Below are positions 41,722 through 49,043 of a stretch of DNA of 64,000 nt, piece after piece; position 1 is the stretch's first letter, and each line of letters starts with the position of its first letter. This DNA is from Plantactinospora mayteni (lineage in GTDB: Bacteria; Actinomycetota; Actinomycetes; Mycobacteriales; Micromonosporaceae), in assembly GCF_016862935.1 (NCBI RefSeq), contig NZ_BONX01000008.1, positions 124,001 to 188,000 of the forward strand. Reading direction: 5' to 3'. The notes beneath the pieces were generated by a model that saw only the letters and a program-made list of their open reading frames with translations, did no database searches and had not been told where the DNA came from. Position numbers and translations under genes: made by a program.

Positions 41722-42459
41722 ATGACCGAGGTCGTCCGCGCGGCACCGGACGGTGCCCAGGTTTCGGTAACCCTGCCCCCGGAGGCGGGCACCCTGAAGT
41801 GGTACGGCGCCACCCGGTTCAGCGGGTCGCAGTTCCTGCGCGACTTCAGCTTCGCCCAGGCCGGAGCGCACAAGGTGATCCCACACAAGATCTTCCCGGG
41901 TGGACGGACCGAGGTGTTCCGCCGGCGCGGCTTCGATCTGATCGTGTACGAGGCAGCCGACCGGTCGGACGGCTGCCTCGTCTTCGCCGGGCCGCACAAC
42001 GAGGCGACCACCTGGTTCGGTGGCCCGGCACCCCGTCCGGCGGTACTCAACCGGATCATCTCGATGGTGACGTTCAGCGACTCGCCCATCGGGGCCCGGA
42101 TGGCGGACAACCCCGCCGCCAACCTCCAGCAGCACGGGACGATGCTGATCGGGTCCGACGCCCGGATGACGCTGATGGTCCGGGACGCCCGGCAGGCCCG
42201 GTCCGAGCTGCCGACGTGGCAGGGGATGGCCCGGGGGGACACCGAGGTGTGGCGGAGCCGGATGGACCTCCGCGAGGAGGACGCGACCAGGCTGGCCGGT
42301 ACGCCCTTCGAGTGGCGGTACACGTTCGCCAACTCGACCTCGGTCTTCGACGTCACCTTCCGCAGCACCCCGCCCCCGGGCGTGCGACTGGCCCAGGCGG
42401 TGGACGAGGAGCACGTGAACAGGGTGCTGGCCGGGCTACAGGTCTCGTGGGCGGGGTGA
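41722..42459 (+). CDS. Unknown soluble protein, first gene of redox operon
   Basis: I do not recognise this 245-residue product. It has no signal peptide or membrane segment. Segments that may help identify relatives are TLKWYGATRFSGSQFLRDFSFAQAG (about 25-48), a Cys at GCLVFAGPHNEATTWFGG (about 95-112), HGTMLIGSDARMTLMVRD (about 144-161) and EWRYTFANSTSVFDVTFRS (about 200-218). It may be beta-rich. GAGGAGG is upstream of ATG 41722 and a very strong promoter precedes it. It is the first of five coupled genes with a redox theme, so it could be a substrate-binding, chaperone-like or regulatory partner. No function is assigned. Confidence 0.7.
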   Translation: MTEVVRAAPDGAQVSVTLPPEAGTLKWYGATRFSGSQFLRDFSFAQAGAHKVIPHKIFPGGRTEVFRRRGFDLIVYEAADRSDGCLVFAGPHNEATTWFGGPAPRPAVLNRIISMVTFSDSPIGARMADNPAANLQQHGTMLIGSDARMTLMVRDARQARSELPTWQGMARGDTEVWRSRMDLREEDATRLAGTPFEWRYTFANSTSVFDVTFRSTPPPGVRLAQAVDEEHVNRVLAGLQVSWAG

Positions 42460-42469
42460 CGGGCCCGCC

Positions 42470-43018
42470 ATGAGTCTGCCCACCGCCATCGCCCTCGTCG
42501 CACTGCTGCTCTCCGCCTTCGCCCTGCTGGCTGTCGGTGCCGTGTACGCGAGGCTGCGCCTGCTGGAACGGACCGCGCTGAATCCGCGTACCGCCCTGCT
42601 GGCCGACGAGGCCGAGTCGGCGCCGACCGCGCTGTGGCCGACCGGGGAGCAGCGGCACACCCTGGTACTGCAACTCAGCGACGGTTGTGCCCTCTGCCAC
42701 CTGGTGTGGCAGGTCGCCGCCCGGCACGTGCCGGGTCAGGACCTCGACGACGTACGCGTCGTCGGGCTCTTCGCCTCGCCGGACGCGGTCGCCGCCTTCG
42801 ACGACATCTCCGGGGTGACGACCATCGTGGACCCCGACCTGTGGGGCGCCCTCTCCGAGGGTTACACCCCGTGTGTCTTCCTGATCGACGCCGAGGGACG
42901 CGTCGCCGACCGCCGGTTCGTCTACGGCGACACCGACGTACCGGCGCTGCTGGCCGGCCTCGTCCCCGCACTCGACGTCTCCGCACCCGAGACCTCCGGG
43001 AGTAGCCGTGCGCTTTGA
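42470..43018 (+). CDS. Membrane-anchored thioredoxin-like protein
   Basis: The 182-residue product has an N-terminal membrane anchor (about 5-30, AIALVALLLSAFALLAVGAVYARL) and a thioredoxin-like domain (about 60-175). The dithiol is Cys73-Ala-Leu-Cys76 (SDGCALCHLVW), and the cis-Pro side is GYTPCVFLIDAEG, where a third Cys follows the Pro. It resembles MauD/TlpA-type membrane thioredoxins that make or repair disulfides in exported proteins. It overlaps the next gene by 11 nt, so its natural partner is probably the exported Cys-rich protein encoded there. Confidence 0.8.
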   Translation: MSLPTAIALVALLLSAFALLAVGAVYARLRLLERTALNPRTALLADEAESAPTALWPTGEQRHTLVLQLSDGCALCHLVWQVAARHVPGQDLDDVRVVGLFASPDAVAAFDDISGVTTIVDPDLWGALSEGYTPCVFLIDAEGRVADRRFVYGDTDVPALLAGLVPALDVSAPETSGSSRAL

Positions 43019-43565
43019 TCTCATCCCCGACACGGACGCCGCTCCGGCCGACGCCACGCCGAGCCGGGTCCGCGCGCTGATCCCCGACCCTCCGGCCGCC
43101 CGGCGGACGGTGTTCAAGGCCCTGAGTGTCGGGGCGCTCTCCGCCGCGCTGGTCCCGTTCGACCTGGTCCTCGCGCGCCGCGAGGCCGCCGCCGCGGCGG
43201 CGCCCAGTTCCGAGTGGACCAACCCGCACTGCACCGACTACCTCTCCAGCGGGTACACCCCCGGGACGTGCAACTGGTGGGAGGGGCCGGCGATGTGCCA
43301 CGGCGGCTGGCGCCGGGGTGGCCGCCCGTGCAACGCGGAGAACCGGCACTGGGACGGCCACTTCACCTACAGCAGCCCGTGGTACGAGGACGTCTGGTCG
43401 CAGCGCACCACGCACTATTGCAGCGGGCGGAACGCCTGGCGCTGGTCGGCCCCGAGCGGTAACACCTTTCGGTGCTCCGACGCCTGGACCCACATCTACT
43501 GGGACGACGGGACCGACCGGGCCGACCTGACCATCGCGGTCTGCTTCATCGGCGTCTACGGCTAA
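43008..43565 (+). CDS. Tat-exported Trp- and Cys-rich protein
   Basis: The 185-residue product has a long N-terminus with a twin-arginine signal (Arg32-Arg33 in ARRTVFKALSVGALSAAL) and probable cleavage after the Ala run near 65. The mature part of about 120 residues has 7 Cys and 11 Trp, e.g. TCNWWEG, MCHGGWRRGG, HYCSGRNAWRWSA and DAWTHIYW. Tat export implies folding or cofactor insertion in the cytoplasm. Architecture resembles the methylamine dehydrogenase light chain (Tat signal, many disulfides, Trp-derived quinone), but I cannot show homology. GTG 43008 overlaps the thioredoxin-like stop. It is the likely product that the operon matures. Confidence 0.75.
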   Translation: MRFDLIPDTDAAPADATPSRVRALIPDPPAARRTVFKALSVGALSAALVPFDLVLARREAAAAAAPSSEWTNPHCTDYLSSGYTPGTCNWWEGPAMCHGGWRRGGRPCNAENRHWDGHFTYSSPWYEDVWSQRTTHYCSGRNAWRWSAPSGNTFRCSDAWTHIYWDDGTDRADLTIAVCFIGVYG

Positions 43566-43589
43566 GGGCTGTCTCGTGGATCTCGCCGG

Positions 43590-44384
43590 ATGACCGCCGA
43601 TCCCATCGGGCGTACGACGGGTGCCCGGCTCCGCCGGGCCCTGTCGCACCCGCTCACCGTGGCCGTTCCGGTGGTGGCCGGCGCCGTCGTACCGGCGGTG
43701 CTCGGCGCGACCAGCGGCACCGGGGACGTTGCCGGGACGGCTCTGGCGCTGCTCGCCTTCGCCTGGGCGGGCCTGGCCGCCGGGTACGCCAACTCGGGCT
43801 CCACTTGAAGCAACAACTCGGCGTTCCTGCTGAGCGCGCCGGTCTGGCGCGGTTCCGTTCCACTGCTCGGGTTCGGCCTGGGCCTGCAACTCGGTGCCCT
43901 GCTGGTGGCGGTCGTCGGTGCCGTACTCGGCGGGCTGGTCCAGGCGCTGCTGCCCGCACCCGTACGGCTGGCGCCGCTCGCCCTGCTGGCCGGGGCCGTA
44001 CTGCTGCGCGAGGCCGGGCTGCTGACCCTGCCGGTGCCGGAGAACAAGCGACTCGTCCCCGAGGCGGTACAGCACCGGGGGCGGTTCCTCGGCACGATCC
44101 AGTTCGGCTTCGAGATGGGGACCGGGATGCGTACCTACTCCCCGTCCGCGCTGCCGCACCTGGTGCTGCTCGCGATCCTGCTCGCGGTGCCGTTCGCCGG
44201 CGCGGTGACGGCCGGAATCGGTTTCGCCGCGGCCCGCTGGATCATGCCCGCGGCCAGCCTCGGCTACGGCGGCGACGGTTCGTGGGAGGAGCGCTGGCGG
44301 GCGCACCGGAGGCTGCTCGCCGTGGCGACCGCGCTGGCCACCGTGGCGGCGCTCGGCACCGGTCTGATCCTGGTCGACCGGTGA
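43590..44384 (+). pseudogene. Polytopic membrane protein, in-frame TGA at codon 73
   Basis: One uninterrupted frame of 264 codons runs from ATG 43590 to 44384 except for a TGA at 43806-43808 (codon 73, in SGST-stop-SNNS). Coding bias and sequence character continue unchanged after it. The product would have six or so helices: [91 protein letters not shown] and LLAVATALATVAALGTGLI. A loop QFGFEMGTGMRTYSPSALPH is distinctive. TGG to TGA is one base, so a fresh nonsense mutation or sequencing error is simplest. The SECIS-like hairpin downstream makes recoding possible. Confidence 0.6.
43835..43851 (+). promoter_or_regulatory. SECIS-like hairpin after the in-frame TGA
   Basis: CGCGCC (43835-43840), loop GGTCT (43841-43845) and GGCGCG (43846-43851) form a perfect 6-bp stem with the apical loop GGUCU found in the E. 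coli fdhF SECIS. The loop starts 33 nt after the TGA, inside the range seen for bacterial SECIS elements. The sequence is also ordinary coding DNA in a GC-rich gene, so chance is possible. Confidence 0.3.
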
Positions 44385-44755
44385 ACCGGCCCGGGTCAGA
44401 CCGGGGCGGCGAGATCACCGGCCTGGTGGTGGTCTTCGACGCGGCGTGCGGGACGTGTTCCGGCATCGCTGGCCGGCTACCCGACATCCTGGCTCCGGAG
44501 GTGCTGGTCCGGTCCTGCCGGGATCCCCGGCTGACCGTCGAGTTCCCGGTCCTGGCCCGACGACTCGGCCGCCGGCCGTGCGCCCGGCCGCTGCTGGTCC
44601 TGCTCCGGGCCGGTGGCCGGGCCGAGGTGCGCGCCGGGATCCCGATGCTGCTGGCCGGCGCCCGGCTGCTCGCACCACGGCGTCGGCTCGCCGCGATCCG
44701 GCTGGCCGGCCGGCTCGGGTACGCCGCTCTCCGGCGTCGCGCCGCCGCCGGTTGA
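44381..44755 (+). CDS. Small CxxC protein, DCC-like thiol-disulfide oxidoreductase
   Basis: The 124-residue product opens with VVVFDAACGTCSGIAGRLPD (dithiol Cys23/Cys26). This matches the D-x-x-C-x-x-C pattern at the N-terminus of DUF393/DCC-family proteins, thought to be thiol-disulfide oxidoreductases. A basic C-terminal half follows (RRRLAAIRLAGRLGYAALRRRAAAG). GTG 44381 overlaps the membrane-protein stop (GTGA), so it is the last member of the redox operon. It supplies a second dithiol to the system. The enzyme activity is inferred from the motif only. Confidence 0.7.
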   Translation: MNRPGSDRGGEITGLVVVFDAACGTCSGIAGRLPDILAPEVLVRSCRDPRLTVEFPVLARRLGRRPCARPLLVLLRAGGRAEVRAGIPMLLAGARLLAPRRRLAAIRLAGRLGYAALRRRAAAG

Positions 44756-44808
44756 GCGCGACCGTGCCGCTTGAGCACGATGTCGGGGTTGGGCACGACC
44801 TCGCCAAC

Positions 44809-45732
44809 TCAGCCGAGCAGGGCGGCGATGGCGGCGAGTGAGACGGTGGCGGCGACGGTGGAGAGCACCACGACGTCCCGGGCGTGTGACTGGGCCTGCC
44901 GGAAGTGGGTGGCGAAGACGAAGACGTTCTGCGCGGTCGGCAGCGCCGAGGTGACCACGGCGGCCAGCAGGGCCGGCCCGGTCAGGCCGAGGGCGTACCG
45001 GGCGATCACGTACGCCACCACGGGTTGCACGACGATCTTGAGGGTCACCGCGACGTACCGCTGCGCGGCGCCGGGGCCGGCCGCCAGGGGGCGGCTCCCG
45101 GGCAGCGACATGCCGAGCGCGAGCAGGGCCAGCGGGACGGCGGCCGAGCCGACCAGGTCGAACGGGCGCAGCAGCTCGGCCGGCGGCTGCCAGCCGGAGA
45201 GCGAGACCAGCAACCCGCCGGCGGAGCCCAGCATGATCGGGTTGCGGGCCGGCAGCAGCGCCAGCCGGCGTACCGACAGACCCCGGTCGGTGGTGGTGGC
45301 GTCCAACACCCCGAGGAACAGGGGTGACGCCACCAACACCTGGAAGATCAGGACCGGGGCGACGAAGGAGATGTCGCCCAGGACGTACGCGGCGACCGGC
45401 AGCCCGAGGTTGGCCGCGTTGACGTACGACGCGGACATCGCCCCGACGGTCGCCTCGCCAGCCGGGCTGCGCCAGCCGAAGTGCGCGACGAGCAGGTAGA
45501 CCGCCGCCACGATCAGGGTACTCAGCACGAAGGCGACCAGCGCCGGGGTGGCCAGATCGGCCACTGTGGACCGGGCCAGGGTACCGAAGAGCAGTGCGGG
45601 AGTGGCGATCAGGATGACCAGCCGGGCGATCACCGCGGTGCCGTGCGGGCCGAGCAGGTCGTACCGGCCGGCGAGATAGCCGACCAGGGTCACCGACCAG
45701 ATCACCCCGAACCCCGTCAGCACGCCCCGCAT
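44809..45732 (-). CDS. AEC-family transporter (auxin efflux carrier type)
   Basis: The 307-residue product has ten hydrophobic segments in two halves, which is the AEC/Mem_trans arrangement. Family-like parts are GFGVIWSVTLVGYLAGRY near the start, NAANLGLPVAAYVLGD (about 110-125) with the helix-breaking Asn-Pro type region, LALLALGMSLPGSRPLA (about 210) and SALPTAQNVFVFAT (about 265), a conserved signature. AEC proteins are secondary transporters of carboxylates or other small anions. ATG 45732 has AGGATGG upstream on the minus strand; ATG 45741 is the alternative. It converges with the redox operon. Confidence 0.85.
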   Translation of the reverse strand: MRGVLTGFGVIWSVTLVGYLAGRYDLLGPHGTAVIARLVILIATPALLFGTLARSTVADLATPALVAFVLSTLIVAAVYLLVAHFGWRSPAGEATVGAMSASYVNAANLGLPVAAYVLGDISFVAPVLIFQVLVASPLFLGVLDATTTDRGLSVRRLALLPARNPIMLGSAGGLLVSLSGWQPPAELLRPFDLVGSAAVPLALLALGMSLPGSRPLAAGPGAAQRYVAVTLKIVVQPVVAYVIARYALGLTGPALLAAVVTSALPTAQNVFVFATHFRQAQSHARDVVVLSTVAATVSLAAIAALLG

Positions 45733-45925
45733 GTTGACCATCCTGCCGGGTGTACGGTGCGCGACATGATCTGGTACTAAGAGCGAGCAAGTGATTCCGG
45801 TGAGTTTGTCGATTGTCACATTCATGCATCGTCGTGTCCCCTTGACCCTCGCCCCGGTGCCCGGAAGCATCGAGACAGCGGCGGTTCGGGCCGTGGGGGA
45901 ACACCCGGAGCAGCCAAGGAGGACC

Positions 45926-46543
45926 ATGTCGGTCAGCCCCACCTCGTCGCGTACCGGGTGGCACAGCGCCCAGCCCGTCGGCCCCGGTCGACCGCCCGGG
46001 GCGTCCCGGAGACCCGCCGGGTCGACCGCGCCGACGCTGACGGTGACGCTATCCATCCCGCTGGTCGGCAACGAGGAGGTCCTGACGGCACCGGCCCGTC
46101 GGCTGCTCGAAGCCGCCCGCGAGCTGGTGGAACGGGGCGAGGCGACGATCACCGGTGGGTTCGCCGGCCAGGCCGAGCGCCGCGCCGAAGCCGCCGCGCC
46201 GCGCACCCCGGCCCGGTCGGTCAGCTCCGCCGCCATCGGCGCATCCGAGCTGCACATCCTCGCGGCGTCCCGGTCCGTGCTGCTCGGCGGCGAGCCGCTG
46301 CCGCTCACCCGGCTGGAGTTCGACCTGCTGATGCACCTGGTCGCGCACCCTCGGCGGGTCTTCACCCGACTCCAGTTGCTCACCGCCGTCTGGGGCTACG
46401 AGCACACCGGGGTCCGCACCGTCGACGTGCACATCCGGCGACTGCGCGGCAAGGTCGGCGACGTACCGCTGATCACCACCGTCTACGGGGTCGGTTACCG
46501 GCTCGCCGACGACGCCGTGGTCACCATCGACCGCAACGCCTGA
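45926..46543 (+). CDS. Winged-helix regulator lacking a receiver domain, second paralogue
   Basis: The 205-residue product has a short N-terminal domain (about 35-75, LTVTLSIPLVGNEEVLTAPARRLLEAARELVERG) and a C-terminal trans_reg_C winged helix (about 115-200). It matches the regulator at 40645 in both parts: RLEFDLL..L..PRRVFTRLQLL..VWGYEH and TTV.GVGYRLADDA are shared. The repetitive linker of the other protein is absent. AAGGAGG precedes ATG 45926. It is divergent from the AEC gene 200 nt away, a likely target. Its stop is in a 20-bp triplicate repeat. Confidence 0.85.
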   Translation: MSVSPTSSRTGWHSAQPVGPGRPPGASRRPAGSTAPTLTVTLSIPLVGNEEVLTAPARRLLEAARELVERGEATITGGFAGQAERRAEAAAPRTPARSVSSAAIGASELHILAASRSVLLGGEPLPLTRLEFDLLMHLVAHPRRVFTRLQLLTAVWGYEHTGVRTVDVHIRRLRGKVGDVPLITTVYGVGYRLADDAVVTIDRNA

Positions 46544-46580
46544 CCGTCGACCGTTACGCCTGACCGTCGACCGCTACGGC
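46521..46580. repeat. 20-bp tandem repeat, 3 copies, over a stop codon
   Basis: Copies at 46521-46540, 46541-46560 and 46561-46580 (tgaccgtcgaccgttacgcc and variants). The first is the last coding bases of the winged-helix gene; the second starts with its TGA stop (46541-46543), and the pattern of codons then repeats downstream. Confidence 0.9.
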
Positions 46581-46602
46581 CGACCCACCCCGGGGCGAGG
46601 TG

Positions 46603-46935
46603 TCAGTGCCACGGGGTGGGCCCGGCGTCCCGGGCCAGCAGGGCGGCCTGCACCCGGTTCGTGCAGTCGAGTTTCGCCAGGATCCGGCTCACGTACGTCT
46701 TGATGGTCATCTCGCTCATCCGCAGCCGCCGGCCCACCTCGGCGTTGGACAGCCCCTCGGCCACCAGGCGCAGGATCTCCGACTCGCGGGTGGTCAGTGC
46801 CGCCAGCCGGTCCCGCCGCCTGCCGTCGGCGCCCCGCCTGTGACCGGGCCGTCGTGACGCCTGACCGGCCTGCGTCGCCGTGACCACGGCCCCCGGTCGG
46901 TGTCGATCCGGGCCGGGGCAGGATGGTCGGTTAAC
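46603..46935 (-). pseudogene. LuxR-type HTH remnant of a response regulator
   Basis: The C-terminal 65 codons encode a clear LuxR/GerE helix-turn-helix (LTTRESEILRLVAEGLSNAEVGRRLRMSEMTIKTYVSRILAKL, ending 46603). Upstream lie only 25-30 linker-like residues before the mobile element boundary near 46930. No receiver domain is found here or on the far side of the element (48256 on). The gene was probably truncated when the element arrived, although a tiny stand-alone protein from GTG 46887 is possible. Its original promoter is gone. Confidence 0.6.
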
Positions 46936-48256
46936 GCTTCCCCACGGCTGGAAGCCGGGGGATTTCTGGCTCAGACCGCACGAGAGCACCATCCCGGAAG
47001 GAGGTGATCGCATGTCTCACGTCGTCGGCACCAGCACGGTCACGCTCTGCCGTGGCGAGGATCGTCCTCGCGGCGTTCCGGTCCCGACACGCGGTGTACC
47101 CGCAGGTGTCGCACCGGAAGACTCTGATATCCAGCCCGAGACGGTGCTTGGCTCTCGTACCGCACTGCGAGCAGGTCATCGTGGTAAATGCGGGCGGCAC
47201 CAACACCACCCTCCGGCCCGCCCGCAAGCCACGATCAACCAACTCCCGCTTCGCCGCACCAATCGCCGCATCAGCAGCCTTACGCGCCATCCGAGACCTG
47301 GCCAGGAATGTCGGCTTGAAATCCTCCACAGCAATCGTCGCGTGGTCGTCGACGACCTTCTTCGCCCAGACCCGGGCGTTGTGGGTGTTCTGCCGGGCCG
47401 CCCTCTTCGCCACCTTCGCCGCCTGGCGCTTGGCCCGCAGATAGCCGTTCGACGGCTTGACACCCCTCGGGCGCCGACGGCGGGCCATCCGGCGCTGGAG
47501 TTTGGCCAGTTCGGCGGCGCAGCGTTTCCGGTGGCCGAGGTGTGGCAGGTCGTAGGCGGGGTCGGTGGTCGTCGCGGTCGTCGTGACACCCCAGTCGACA
47601 CCAATCGCTTCCTCAGCATCAGGCGCGGGCGTGGTGTTACGGCGGACGACGAAGGAGGCGTACCAGTGCCCGAGCGTGTCCTGGTAGACCCGGACACTGG
47701 TTGGCGCGGACGGCAACTCGCGGGACCAGACGACCGGAATGGTGACGCCGCCGGGCAGCCGCAGTCGACGGTCGCGGATCGAGAACCCGCGCGTGGTGTA
47801 TTCCAGGCTGGGCAGAACGTCCTTACGCCGTTTCGGTCTCGGCCGACCCCATCCCCTCACCCTGAACGAGTGCTGGAGGGCCAGAGCGTAGCTACGCAAC
47901 GTCTGCTGCTGGACGACCTGCGACCCATCCCGCAACCACGACGACCGAGCCCGCGCCTCGGTCAACAACTTCGACAACCTGCCGAAGTTGGGTTTACGGC
48001 CGGTCCTGTACTGGTGGACGGCCTCGTTCCACAGCCAGCGACACCGCCCCCACTCGCCAAACAGTGCGGCCTCCGCGGTCGCGCCAGGGCGCAACCGGTA
48101 GGTGTACCGCACCACCTCTTCCACACCCGCGAGCATCCCAGCCGCATCCGACAGTTCTGGCCCCGCAGAGGAGTCGACACCATGCCGACAACCAACAGCA
48201 CGCCTGACCGCCCTTTCCTCCCCATGGCTGAAGCCAGGGGTTTCTCGGGCGGCTCT
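46930..48256 (-). mobile_element. TnpB-only IS200/IS605-type element
   Basis: A tnpB gene fills the element and no Y1 transposase is present. Both ends carry the same bulged hairpin: CCCC-A-CGGCT/AGCCG-GGGG at 46940-46961 and CCCC-A-TGGCT/AGCCA-GGGG at 48220-48240. Such subterminal hairpins mark IS200/IS605 family ends. Exact borders are estimates to a few bases. It lies between a truncated LuxR gene and a uridine-kinase-like gene whose start is 3 nt beyond the estimated end. Confidence 0.8.
46931..48136 (-). CDS. tnpB: TnpB, RNA-guided nuclease of an IS200/IS605 element
   Basis: The 401-residue product is a full TnpB. An N-terminal HTH/WED-like part (RYTYRLRPGATAEAALFGEWGRCRWLWNEAV) is followed by the RuvC sites: Asp in AIGVDWGVTTTAT (about 176), Glu in IAVEDFKPTFLARS (about 270), and Asp in ACRDRNAARTIL. 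The zinc finger CSQC...CDTC lies between the last two. All catalytic residues are present, so it may be active. TnpB uses an omega RNA from the element's right end, which overlaps the 3' end of this gene; the guide would come from the flank at about 46911-46930. Start ATG 48136. Confidence 0.9.
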   Translation of the reverse strand: MLAGVEEVVRYTYRLRPGATAEAALFGEWGRCRWLWNEAVHQYRTGRKPNFGRLSKLLTEARARSSWLRDGSQVVQQQTLRSYALALQHSFRVRGWGRPRPKRRKDVLPSLEYTTRGFSIRDRRLRLPGGVTIPVVWSRELPSAPTSVRVYQDTLGHWYASFVVRRNTTPAPDAEEAIGVDWGVTTTATTTDPAYDLPHLGHRKRCAAELAKLQRRMARRRRPRGVKPSNGYLRAKRQAAKVAKRAARQNTHNARVWAKKVVDDHATIAVEDFKPTFLARSRMARKAADAAIGAAKRELVDRGLRAGRRVVLVPPAFTTMTCSQCGTRAKHRLGLDIRVFRCDTCGYTACRDRNAARTILATAERDRAGADDVRHAITSFRDGALVRSEPEIPRLPAVGKR

Positions 48257-48258
48257 TG

Positions 48259-48897
48259 ATGAGGATCCGCCCGATCACCCCCGAGCTGCTGGTGCAGGAG
48301 TTGGCCGACCGGCTGGCCGGCGAGCGTACCGCTGGCTGGCTGAGGGTGGCGGTCGACGGGCCGCCGGCCGCCGAACCGGGCCGGCTCGCAGACGCGCTGG
48401 TCGACCCGCTGCGGGTCCAGGGCCGCCCGGCGGTACGCGTCGACGCGGCGGACTTCCTCCGGCCGGCGTCGCTTCGCTACGAGCAGGGCCGGACCAACCC
48501 GGACGCGTACTACCTCGGCTGGCTCGACGAGGCGGGAATGCGCCGGGAGGTGCTCGACCCCGCCGGCCCGGCCGGTGCGGGGCGGATCCTGCCGTCGTTG
48601 TGGAACGCCGAGACCGACCGCGCCACCCGGGCGGACTACCTCGCGCTGCCGCCCGGCGGGGTGGTCCTGGTGAGCGGGCCGCTGCTGCTCGGCGGCGGCC
48701 TCCCGTTCGACCTGGCGGTCCACCTCGTGCTCTCGCCCGGCGCGCTGGCCCGGCGGACTCCCGAGGCGCAGCGCTGGACCCTGCCGGCCTTCGCCCGGTA
48801 CGCCGACGAGGTCGGACCGTCGACCTTCGCCGACGTGGTGGTCCGGCTGGACGATCCCCGGCACCCCGCGCTGGTCGAACCGGAGAGCGTCCGCTGA
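48259..48897 (+). CDS. Uridine-kinase-like P-loop protein with degenerate Walker A
   Basis: The 212-residue product has the form of actinobacterial uridine kinase-like proteins (LRVAVDGPPAAEPGRLADALVDPLRVQGRPAVRVDAADFLRPASLRYEQGR). The expected GxxxxGK[ST] loop is replaced by GPPAAEPGR, so the Lys and Ser/Thr that bind phosphate are missing. The DFLRP and YYLGWLDE segments are retained. It may be a non-catalytic paralogue or use different residues. ATG 48259 sits at the border of the IS element, which probably brought new upstream sequence; its native promoter and ribosome binding site may be lost. Confidence 0.75.
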   Translation: MRIRPITPELLVQELADRLAGERTAGWLRVAVDGPPAAEPGRLADALVDPLRVQGRPAVRVDAADFLRPASLRYEQGRTNPDAYYLGWLDEAGMRREVLDPAGPAGAGRILPSLWNAETDRATRADYLALPPGGVVLVSGPLLLGGGLPFDLAVHLVLSPGALARRTPEAQRWTLPAFARYADEVGPSTFADVVVRLDDPRHPALVEPESVR

Positions 48898-48935
48898 CCG
48901 CTGCACAGCCCTCGTCCAGGGGCGGCAGATCGGCG

Positions 48936-48961
48936 GTTTGCCGGCGACGGCGCCGGGGTAA
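48936..48961 (+). promoter_or_regulatory. SigB/F-type promoter of the dksA-like gene
   Basis: GTTT (48936-48939), 16 nt, GGGTAA (48956-48961) matches the SigB/SigF consensus. It ends 82 nt upstream of the DksA/TraR-type ATG. Confidence 0.55.
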
Positions 48962-49043
48962 TCGCGCTGCTCATGACGGAGCGACCCGGACAATGCCGTC
49001 CAGGACCGCGGATCCGTTCCTTCGACGGAAAGGCAGGCAGCGC

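Noticed and set aside
46880-48259. 459-codon plus-strand open frame opposite tnpB
   Set aside because: TnpB catalytic motifs and zinc finger are on the minus strand; the plus translation is Arg/Pro-rich with no recognisable domain.
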